A stretch of 27,407 nt of DNA from Polysphondylium violaceum (taxonomy: Eukaryota; Evosea; Eumycetozoa; Dictyosteliales; Dictyosteliaceae). The position numbers and the translations under genes are program-made. The stretch lies in NCBI GenBank assembly GCA_000277445.1, contig AJWJ01000307.1, positions 1 to 27,407 of the forward strand. Reading direction: 5' to 3'. The notes beneath the pieces were generated by a model. That model searched no databases, was not told the DNA's origin, and saw only the letters and a program-made list of their open reading frames with translations. Positions 21,191 through 27,407 of the stretch are shown piece by piece. Position 1 is the first letter of the stretch; each line of letters starts with the position of its first letter.

Positions 21191-21191
<1 letters not shown>
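16466..21191 (+). CDS. xpo6: Exportin-6 (XPO6), 11 exons
   Basis: Importin-beta/exportin family receptor that exports profilin-actin from the nucleus in a Ran-GTP-dependent way (family knowledge). Exons: 16466-16583, 16971-17176, 17366-17488, 17944-18250, 18320-18930, 19006-19101, 19159-19433, 19481-19883, 19952-20310, 20419-20965, 21033-21191; total 1068 codons. All introns are GT-AG and every join keeps frame. Family landmarks: FSWISLSELLTPSLLDILF (human FSWIPLSASITPSLL), then EILSKNCVPKEFEDFLMRIF, the near-identical core of XPO6, then FLDYLI, GRLAEQF and DVNLFKQNLDSFEKLNKK. The end reads FNRNMLRFINDFAYYTYINN, like the human end. The protein is made of HEAT-like helices. The first three introns are long (387, 189, 455 nt) and the rest are 47-108 nt. 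The intron at 19434-19480 is only 47 nt. ATG 16472 is an alternative start two codons in. Confidence 0.94.
17260..17300. repeat. 11-bp inverted repeat in XPO6 intron 2
   Basis: tggtgtttttt (17260-17270) is the reverse complement of aaaaaacacca (17290-17300). The 19-nt spacer is A+T-rich and itself partly self-complementary (tttttaaaaa). Confidence 0.7.
17666..17689. repeat. Near-perfect palindrome in XPO6 intron 3
   Basis: tggttgttttg (17666-17676) and caaaacaacca (17679-17689) are exact reverse complements separated by only two bases. The palindrome directly follows an A-rich run (about 17639-17662). Confidence 0.85.
20341..20394. repeat. (AAT)n microsatellite in XPO6 intron 9
   Basis: About 18 uninterrupted AAT units fill half of the 108-nt intron 20311-20418. 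A second AAT run (about 21190-21222) lies in the 3' flank of the same gene. Confidence 0.95.
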
Positions 21192-21224
<33 letters not shown>

Positions 21225-21821
21225 TAGCAATAATAGTATTAATCACAAAAAAAAAAGGAAAAAAAAAAACAAATAAGAAAAAAAATTTCTATATATGAAA
21301 AAAAAGTATATATCTATATTATCTATCCTTTTAAAACCAACAACAAACAACACATACACAAATAATCTTAATCAAAGGTTTCTAATCATTAAATAAAGAT
21401 TTAAAGAGAAAAGGGTGCTTTCATAACATTGGAGCATCCCTTCTATTGAATTTTAAAATAAACTAAAAATAGCATTGTATAAAGGTATTGATACAATTAA
21501 ATATATTTTATTTTTGATTATAAAGTTGATAAGCTTCAATTTTTTTAAGTTTTGCTTGGATTTTTTAGCAATTTGATTCTTCTTAAAAAGAAGAGATTAC
21601 CAAAGCAACACAAACAACAAAGGCACCAATCATCCATGATTCATTTTTTTTTTTTTTTTTACATTTTTTTTTATTTACATTTCAAAAACTATGAGATTTG
21701 GGATAAGAGATCTTGTGTTCTAAATTGGATAATAGGTCTTGATAACAAGATGAAGGTAGTACTACACAGTTTGAGAGAGGGGTAGTGGTGTACTTTACAA
21801 AAAATTGTGTTGTTTTTTGTT
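21192..21821. other. Convergent 3' region between XPO6 and the cystatin gene
   Basis: Contains an AAT run just after the XPO6 stop, A-rich stretches near 21248-21306, and AATAAA at 21392-21397 (likely XPO6 poly(A) signal). A hairpin at 21411-21442 pairs aagggtgct with agcatccctt around one bulge. T-rich stretches lie at about 21645-21680; tttatt at 21670-21675 is a possible minus-strand poly(A) signal for the cystatin. A somewhat GC-richer patch, 21545-21637, has a tiny minus-strand open frame that is discussed separately. Confidence 0.4.
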
Positions 21822-22109
21822 TTAAAAAGTATTGATTTCACTACCGAGTGTTTGACCTTCTTGAACTGCCTTGAATTCAGTATTTCCATTGAATGGTTTG
21901 TACACCTTGATATGGATGTATCCATTATTAGTCTTTACCTTGATGAGGTAGTTGGTACCATTAACAATTTGAGAACGATAGGTAATTGCTTCAAAGGTTT
22001 CATAATTTCTACCAAGTTTAGTTTGAGTGGCAGCTTTAGCTTGAATTGCAATAGTTCTGACTTCTTGAGTAACTGGTTTAGTGTCTGAATAACCACCGGG
22101 AAGTGTCAT
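21822..22109 (-). CDS. Cystatin, stefin (type 1) family cysteine protease inhibitor
   Basis: Intact single-exon 95-residue protein with no signal peptide, as in stefins. It should act in the cytosol as a reversible inhibitor of papain-like cysteine proteases (family knowledge). Residues 3-12 (LPGGYSDTKP) match the stefin N-terminal trunk with its conserved glycine. QIVNG at 47-51 is the QxVxG first binding loop, followed by TNYLIKVKTNNGYIHIKVYK, very close to human stefin A/B. The second-loop region (KPFNGNTEF) is as degenerate as in other stefins. Length is normal (stefins are about 98). It resembles the D. discoideum cystatins (cpi genes), but I cannot say which paralogue. The gene is convergent with XPO6. 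Confidence 0.95.
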   Translation of the reverse strand: MTLPGGYSDTKPVTQEVRTIAIQAKAATQTKLGRNYETFEAITYRSQIVNGTNYLIKVKTNNGYIHIKVYKPFNGNTEFKAVQEGQTLGSEINTF

Positions 22110-23363
22110 GTTTAGTATAGTGTTTAAAAGTATTAATTAAAAAGAAGAAAGGAAATGAAATGAATGAATGAATTTTTTTTATTTTCTCCAATTTTATAAT
22201 TTTTTTCTGACCAGTGTTTTATGTGCAAACAACTTAAAAAAATTAATTTCTAGTTTTTGTTTTTTTTTTTTCCCCACCACACAATATTACCACATATGCA
22301 TTTTTAGCGCGTTGTTATGGTAAATGTGGAAAAAACAAAAATTATGATAATGGGGTGTAATCTGATCTGATGCTATTTATATAAAAAAGGTAAAAGGAAA
22401 AGATAGTTTTGATATGATCAGAATTACTGAAAAGAGTTGAAAAGTCTTATATCGTAGTGTGATTGTTGACAATAAAAAGAGATATAAAAGGTTTACTTTT
22501 TTCCTTTTCCTTTTCCTTTTCAAATTAGATCTATATTATTTATTTAACGGTTGATGGGGATAAATATAGGTTTTGTTGGATTGGTGTCAACTCTCACCAA
22601 TACCACGAAAGACCCCTTTCAACAATCCAGAGGAAATTATTATTATTAAGCTTGATTATTATTTAAGCTTAAGCCTAATTTTTAATCTTCTAATTCAACT
22701 TGATATCTAATAGATTTTGGTAATATCAGTATTGAATTACTGTAATTAATACGAAACCAATATCAAATGTTGTACTGCTTCATGTAAATATTATCATAGG
22801 TATCATTTGGATTGACATGGTGAGGAGGGCTGATGGATGGACATCAAATATAGGGTTAACAGATTGAGATTTATCCAATTATTTGTTAAAGGGATCTGTG
22901 GGTGATGCCTGAAGTCTTCAAACACAAGGTGATAAACTAAAGAATGAGATTTAAAGTCTCTTTATCATGATTAATTATTGAACTATGTAGTAAATACCTA
23001 GATATATTATTACAACATCTCTTATAATTTGTGGCTTTTAATAAACTATAAAAAAAAGATGAATTCTTGAACTTTAAAAATTAATTTTAATTCATAGAAC
23101 TGATTCGGTTAGAAAGCCACAGATATCTTACAGATCTATCTGATATATTAAATCTATAGATCATAGTTACATCTTGGAAACAGATTTGTAAAACAAAATG
23201 CTTTACTGTTTTGGAAATAAATAATGCGCACCCTTGTTTCTGTATATCTTTATTTTATCTAGTCTATATGTGTACTAATAATACAATGATTAATATCATT
23301 ATGTAGTAGATACATCAATTCATCAAATATTCATTGATGAATTGACAGCAATCTTAATTTATA

Positions 23364-23400
23364 AATTAAATTTCACATCTCAAAAGTGGGAAATTTAATT
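23364..23400. repeat. 11-bp inverted repeat
   Basis: aattaaatttc (23364-23374) is the reverse complement of 23390-23400, with a 15-nt spacer. Confidence 0.7.
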
Positions 23401-23466
23401 GTAAAAATCATTTTTATGAAAACTATAAATATGAGTAAAAAATAAATATTATATTCATTTTAATAG

Positions 23467-23495
23467 AAACTAAAGATAGATACTATCTTTAGTTT
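23467..23495. repeat. 13-bp perfect hairpin, 3-nt loop
   Basis: aaactaaagatag (23467-23479) and ctatctttagttt (23483-23495) are exact reverse complements around ata. It is not followed by a T run in either direction, so it does not look like a simple terminator. Confidence 0.85.
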
Positions 23496-23652
23496 TGGTC
23501 CAATATATGATACACATGACAATAAAACACAATAAATACAAAAGGCTTCTATTGTGGTGAGAAGGAGTGCGCAAAACCGACTGGGTCTGATGATCTTTAT
23601 TTATTGTTTTTATATATATTAAATACCAGAATAATATTATGGGACACGACTC

Positions 23653-23803
23653 ATTCCTATTACATTCATGCTTTCATCATTTTAAAGAATCATCTCTTTG
23701 TTCTAATATTTATATATGTATATGTTTTATTAATTCACATGGTACCATGAATACCTTTATAAATACTACCATATTTATTAAAAAGATGTCATGTAATAGG
23801 AAT
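23653..23803. repeat. 151-bp segment with 13-bp inverted terminal repeats
   Basis: attcctattacat (23653-23665) is the reverse complement of atgtaataggaat (23791-23803). The interior contains the 12-bp palindrome catggtaccatg (23738-23749). The arrangement fits a small MITE-like element or a large RNA hairpin. No clear target-site duplication is visible at the ends. Confidence 0.5.
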
Positions 23804-24145
23804 AAATAACCCTATTAACGAACAATAATCATCTCTGGAATTGAACTCATTTGTGGTCAATCCATGACCAACTGAAAAAATCTTTTATAAAAATTTGGAA
23901 AAACATTTTCATTATGTTTTCATTCTTCATCATAAAGAAACACAGCATTATATAGATTTTTCTTATTAGATTATTTAGTTCATTAGAGGATTGAGTTTTG
24001 TGTTCATTTAGTGTATCTCGTCTCACTTATGTATTCATCATTCATTCCAACCTTTAATACCAACGACCTTAGTCATTGTTATTAAAGTCATAAAGGAAAA
24101 CCAATATATTGAAGCCCGATAAAAGAATATTATTGTTAAAAGATA

Positions 24146-24218
24146 CGCCCAAAGGGGGGCTCGAACCCCCGACCACAAGGTTAAAAGCCTTGCGCTCTAC
24201 CGACTGAGCTATCTGGGC
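24146..24218 (-). tRNA. tRNA-Lys (anticodon UUU)
   Basis: Reading the minus strand from 24218, the seven-base acceptor arm GCCCAGA pairs with TTTGGGC, and the discriminator base G is at 24146. The A box (TAGCTCAGTCGG) and B box (GGTTCGAGCCC) are intact. The anticodon loop is CTTTTAA, giving anticodon TTT, which decodes AAA/AAG lysine. There is no intron and the 73-nt length is normal. A TRE-type retrotransposon begins upstream of its 5' end. Confidence 0.97.
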
Positions 24219-24290
24219 CTGATGAACTTTTTAAATTTTCATAGATATTTATTTATTAAAATGTAAAAAATTTAAAAAAATTTTAGAAAG
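24219..24290. other. tRNA 5' flank containing the likely insertion junction
   Basis: These 72 bp of A+T-rich DNA separate the tRNA 5' end from the first tandem repeat copy. The retrotransposon 5' junction should fall here. A position near 24266 would be about 48 bp from the tRNA, the distance known for D. discoideum TRE5 elements. The exact base cannot be fixed without the other end of the element. Confidence 0.4.
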
Positions 24291-24506
24291 TTTATCTTAT
24301 TTTTAAAGTTTATCTTATTTTTAAAGTTTATCTTATTTTTAAAGTTTATCTTATTTTTAAAGTTTATCTTATTTTTAAAGTTTATCTTATTTTTAAAGTT
24401 TATCTTATTTTTAAAGTTTATCTTATTTTTAAAGTTTATCTTATTTTTAAAGTTTATCTTATTTTTAAAGTTTATCTTAGTGTTTAACAGTTATCTTAGT
24501 GTTTAA
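24291..24506. repeat. 18-bp tandem array: 10 identical copies plus 2 degenerate
   Basis: The unit tttatcttatttttaaag is repeated ten times without change from 24291 to 24470. Two altered copies carrying ttatcttagtgtttaa follow (24471-24506). The preceding bases ttagaaag (24283-24290) look like a decayed copy. It sits between the tRNA and the ORF1 leader, so it is best read as the 5' end or promoter module of the retrotransposon. Confidence 0.95.
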
Positions 24507-24534
24507 TTAATCACAATCACTCAATCACCTATAC

Positions 24535-24556
24535 AGATAGTCTTTACAGACTATCT
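24535..24556 (+). promoter_or_regulatory. 9-bp hairpin in the retrotransposon leader
   Basis: agatagtct (24535-24543) and agactatct (24548-24556) are exact reverse complements with loop ttac, 33 nt before the ORF1 ATG. It could act in RNA packaging, translation or promoter function; function is not shown. Confidence 0.6.
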
Positions 24557-24588
24557 AATATCTTTAGCTACAATTTTTATTGATCAAT

Positions 24589-25941
24589 ATGACAGAACCA
24601 ATAGTCGAACCTGGAGCTGTTCTCATCTCAACCGGGAATGATGCAGTACGCGTACCCAGTTACTCAGAAATAGTCGAATCCATTTCAGCCAAAACAACAA
24701 CCACTTCAACTACAATCCACCAATTCACCGAAGAAGATTTTAAAAGAGCACCTACCGAAAAGGAATATATGGAGATGCTCTCAGAACAACACAGACAACT
24801 TATTATCTCAAGAATACTTCCAAGAAAATACTCAAATTCAACCTTCACCCCCAGCACTACATCTGGAGAGCTAAAACCAAGACTCACGACGTACAACGCG
24901 AAATATGTACTACAAGTAAGCAAACTCAACTACGGAGAAGTAGCCTATGGCCTTCCCCAATCAAAATCCATCTTCGAGGAACTCAACCTCAAAAGGAATG
25001 AAGACTACATCTTATTCAATGCAAAATGTAAAATATTCACCAATAACGAAAAGCTGGTGTCAGCTATACTTCAATGGCATGGCACTATTCTATACGGTCA
25101 CCACAGGATCATCTTTAAGTGTGAAGATAGCATAAACGAAACATTCGATGACATCTTTCTTACTCTACAAAAGAGACATGGATGGAAGTTCCAGTCCACC
25201 TACGACGATTGCACCAAGATACTGTATCTGGAAGAGCCCAGCGGTTTTAGTAAAACTATATATATAGGAGACTCAATAAAAGTCTTTTCTTCCTCCCCCC
25301 CCAACAAACAAAGAGGGAGCCGACTCCTCCTCCCCCTCCTCCCCCTCCTCTTCTTCATACTCAGAAGACTCCTCAGACGACTCCTCAGAAGACTCCTCAG
25401 ATGACTCCTCAGCGGAATCCATAGCTAACTCCCCAAATTCATCAATCAACGACTCTCCATGTAAAGAGAATCTCCCTCCTACACACATAAACACCCCTCT
25501 CCCACATCCACAAACGATCCCTAAAACTGTAATTTCAACGACAACAATAACATCATCTTACAACTCGAATGCGCCGACATCCCTAGCCAAAGAGCTCAAT
25601 CATGTCAATGAAAGCGTAAAAGAAAAAGAAAAAACAACAAAAAAAAACAAATGAAAATGTAAAAAAATTTCAAAACCAACCAAAATCAAAAGCAAACTTC
25701 TTTATTACAATTCACCTATCCCACCACTCCAGAAATCAATAACACCAACAAACCCCCCTCGGCTTCACCAGCAATAATATCACCACTAATCACAAAACTC
25801 AAAGAGGCGACAGACGGGAAAAAAAAGAAAAGGAATAATGATAGTGCAGATAGAAACGATATTTCACCTATCACAGAAACCCATGGTGCTTCACAACCTA
25901 TGATCTTCAAGGCAACGAAAGGCCAGAAAGATAGTAAGTAA
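24589..25941 (+). CDS. Retrotransposon ORF1 protein, interrupted by frameshifts
   Basis: ORF1 of the TRE5-like element, by position before an APE/RT ORF2; TRE ORF1 proteins are thought to bind RNA or guide targeting, but the function is not established here. The start is ATG 24589 (MTEPIVEPGAV); the frame is open a little upstream only without an ATG. The first segment runs to about 25302 (ending near DSIKVFSSSPP). The protein then appears to continue in a second frame as an acidic Ser-rich region (SEDSSDDSSEDSSDDSS) to a TGA at 25652. It resumes in the original frame after about 25663 (QFTYPTTPEINN...FKATKGQKDSK) to TAA 25939-25941. The breaks coincide with runs C8 (25295-25302), A9 (25639-25647) and A7 (25661-25667). 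Repaired length would be about 450 residues. No zinc knuckle is seen. Breaks may be assembly errors or real decay. Confidence 0.75.
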
Positions 25942-25943
25942 CA

Positions 25944-27407
25944 ATGTCAACAATCAATATAATATATTGGAACACCAGAGGATGTGCTTCAAAATTAAAA
26001 GATGTCATCGCACAATCCTCTCACCTCAACGCAGACATCACCATCTTTGCTGAGACTAACATCAACAAAACAAACATCAACAGTATCAAAAACAAACAAA
26101 CACTCTCCAAACACCCTCTCCATCTCATCTGCTTCTCACCAAAAAAAGGATCAGGTATAATAATATTCTTCAAAAACCACGTACAGTTCAATCTTTTAGA
26201 TGCATCAGAGTGTGGTAGAATAATCAAATTCACTGCCAACACACAAAACCAGCAACCAGTACACATCACAGCGGTGTATGCACCAGCTACACCAGCAGAG
26301 AGAAAAGTTTGGCTCCAAGAGAATCTAAAGGTAGCTGAACTAGAGACAGATATACTGATCGGAGACATAAATATCAGAAAAGTATCCAAAAGACCGGAAC
26401 ACTTTACAGAAAACACCCTTCTATCTCTAGACATCCAAGACAGTGGTCTTAGTGAGCTGGAAGTAGAGGAAACCTCTCCAATCAAACACACCTTCACATT
26501 CACCCAAACAAAAGAAGAGTACATACTAGATAGAGTATTTATCTCTGACCCTCTTCTACACAAGCTGCCAACCCTTAGATATCTAAACGTCAATAAGCAA
26601 ACATCAGATCACAACATACTTCAACTGATAATTCCAACCACAACACAAACAACACAAAAGAGCAGACTGTGGAAACTCAACCACAAAATCCTTACACAAC
26701 AAAACATAGCAGAAGCAACAGCAATTATAGAGCATGCATCTCAACTCATGGTCAATGGAAGTCAACCACAAAAAGTATTTTGCACCCTAAAGAAACTACT
26801 AAAAACATTCTTCATGAAAAAAGAGAAAGTGCTCATAGACATTAGATATTCACAACTAAAAACTCTCAGAACAACTCTCTCTACAACACATGAAGGAGAT
26901 CCAGCAATCCCACAACTACTCCAGCAGATTGATGAAATCCAGAAACACGTGGACGAGGACCTATTCAACAAATCATCAATCAATAAACAAATCCACAGCG
27001 AATCACCCTCCAAGTATCTAACAAACATACTCAACACAAAAAAGAAAGATTCCGCCATAAAAGAAATCATTCATCCAACTTCAAAACAAAAGGTATCAAC
27101 ACAACCGGAAATAGAAGATGCATTCACAACGTTCTACTCCCAACTCTTTTCAAAGAAAGCCGACAACGCAGAAAACCATCAAACACTATTGGAAAAATGG
27201 ACTCCCAACTACCCTCCATCCATGAACACAATTCTATCAGCCCCAATCAGTGACCAAGAGATCATCCTCGCAATTACCAAAATGAAAGAAGGTAAGGCCC
27301 CAGGAGAAGATGGCATTTCTATCTCGCTTTACAAATCATGCTGCCTCCTCCTCACTCCTCTTCTTTCAAAACTTTTCAACTCATTCCTCAACGAGGGCAT
27401 CCACAAC
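25944..27407 (+). CDS. Retrotransposon ORF2: APE endonuclease and reverse transcriptase (partial)
   Basis: Open for all 488 codons to the window edge. The start ATG 25944 lies two bases after the ORF1 stop. Residues 1-230 are an APE-type endonuclease: YWNTRG at 8-13, AETN with Glu37, VYAPATPAER near 111-120, GDIN with Asp141, LDRVFIS with Asp196, and SDHN with Asp222/His223. These are the expected catalytic and metal-binding positions. A Lys/Gln-rich linker follows. The reverse transcriptase begins near residue 447 with EGKAPGEDGISISLYKS, the conserved pre-finger motif. The YxDD palm motif and any C-terminal zinc finger lie beyond the window. The endonuclease nicks target DNA to prime reverse transcription (family knowledge). 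The long intact frame suggests a young copy. Confidence 0.93.
   Translation, partial: MSTINIIYWNTRGCASKLKDVIAQSSHLNADITIFAETNINKTNINSIKNKQTLSKHPLHLICFSPKKGSGIIIFFKNHVQFNLLDASECGRIIKFTANTQNQQPVHITAVYAPATPAERKVWLQENLKVAELETDILIGDINIRKVSKRPEHFTENTLLSLDIQDSGLSELEVEETSPIKHTFTFTQTKEEYILDRVFISDPLLHKLPTLRYLNVNKQTSDHNILQLIIPTTTQTTQKSRLWKLNHKILTQQNIAEATAIIEHASQLMVNGSQPQKVFCTLKKLLKTFFMKKEKVLIDIRYSQLKTLRTTLSTTHEGDPAIPQLLQQIDEIQKHVDEDLFNKSSINKQIHSESPSKYLTNILNTKKKDSAIKEIIHPTSKQKVSTQPEIEDAFTTFYSQLFSKKADNAENHQTLLEKWTPNYPPSMNTILSAPISDQEIILAITKMKEGKAPGEDGISISLYKSCCLLLTPLLSKLFNSFLNEGIHN

Larger units (their letters stand above)
22110..24145. other. 2-kb gene-free region between the cystatin and tRNA-Lys
   Basis: No protein gene is seen. 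The left part is cystatin promoter DNA, with T-rich stretches (22173-22180, 22258-22272). Several short structures are visible: attggtg/caccaat (22580-22601), a G-rich patch 22800-22935, an 11-bp inverted repeat 23364-23400, a 13-bp hairpin 23467-23495, a GC-richer patch 23545-23605, and 13-bp arms at 23653-23665 and 23791-23803 enclosing a 12-bp palindrome. These could be decayed mobile elements or small RNA genes. Confidence 0.4.
24291..27407 (+). mobile_element. TRE5-like non-LTR retrotransposon, 5' part
   Basis: L1-type tRNA-targeting retroelement of the dictyostelid TRE family. Seen in order: 18-bp tandem array, leader with a hairpin, ORF1 (24589-25941, frame-broken), a 2-nt gap, then ORF2 (25944 to beyond the window) with an APE-like endonuclease and reverse transcriptase. 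The element lies upstream of tRNA-Lys(UUU) with its 5' end facing the tRNA 5' end. The upstream location and spacing of about 50-72 bp match TRE5 rather than TRE3, which goes downstream. Base composition (A/C-rich coding strand) is unlike the host genes. The left limit given is the first clear repeat copy; the true boundary may be up to about 25 bp further left. The 3' end is outside the window. Confidence 0.88.

Noticed and set aside
22550-22591. Class I RNA-like unit with GTTGA at one end and TCAAC at the other (42 nt)
   Set aside because: The terminal 5-bp stem is too short to be significant alone, and neither the conserved internal motif nor an upstream DUSE element could be found.
24580-24588. 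Upstream start for ORF1 at 24580
   Set aside because: That codon is TTG; the first ATG in the frame is 24589.
26021-27070. Minus-strand open frames of 190 and 102 codons in the retrotransposon
   Set aside because: They lie opposite the intact APE/RT frame of ORF2, which explains the openness.
1-27407. CRISPR array, bacterial operons, toxin-antitoxin or phage modules
   Set aside because: Spliceosomal introns, poly(A) signals, a eukaryotic tRNA context and eukaryote-only genes show a nuclear genome. The only regular direct array (24291-24470) has no spacers.

Overview
The window looks like nuclear DNA of a dictyostelid social amoeba. The evidence is very A+T-rich intergenic DNA with long A and T runs, short A+T-rich GT-AG introns, coding trinucleotide runs (Asn, Gln, Thr), a tRNA gene with a TRE-type non-LTR retrotransposon next to it, and animal/amoeba-type genes (BOP1, INTS8, XPO6, stefin). 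I cannot name the species. Base use inside the BOP1 and LRR genes is more C-rich than I would expect for D. discoideum, so another dictyostelid is possible.

Layout. 94-2677 (+): ribosome-biogenesis WD40 protein BOP1, two exons. 3010-5361 (+): F-box-like protein with 16 ribonuclease-inhibitor-type leucine-rich repeats. 5420-5770: an apparent decayed duplicate of the next gene plus a strong 19-bp inverted repeat. 6175-7664 (-): secreted or surface beta-helix protein with one frame break. 8418-11980 (+): Integrator subunit 8, five exons reconstructed. 12224-13853 (-): AAAP-family amino acid transporter, three exons. 16466-21191 (+): exportin-6, eleven exons reconstructed. 21822-22109 (-): stefin-type cystatin. 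24146-24218 (-): tRNA-Lys(UUU). 24291-27407 (+): the 5' part of a TRE5-like retrotransposon, consisting of an 18-bp tandem array, a frame-broken ORF1, and an open ORF2 with an APE endonuclease and the start of a reverse transcriptase. ORF2 runs off the window.

The host genes do not form a pathway. They are separate housekeeping or surface genes: ribosome assembly, snRNA processing and transcription control, nuclear actin export, lysosomal or amino acid transport, and protease inhibition. The coherent local system is the tRNA plus retrotransposon pair. The element starts roughly 50-70 bp upstream of the tRNA 5' end, as TRE5 elements do.

I did not find a convincing new multi-gene system. The most interesting leads are the 18-bp array at the head of the retrotransposon, the hairpin region at 5590-5721, the abrupt change in codon composition that coincides with the LRR array, and several hairpins in large gene-free or intronic stretches that could be non-coding RNAs. 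Exon joins for BOP1, INTS8, the transporter and XPO6 were made by hand from GT-AG sites and frame continuity. Each of these reconstructed reading frames is a whole number of codons.
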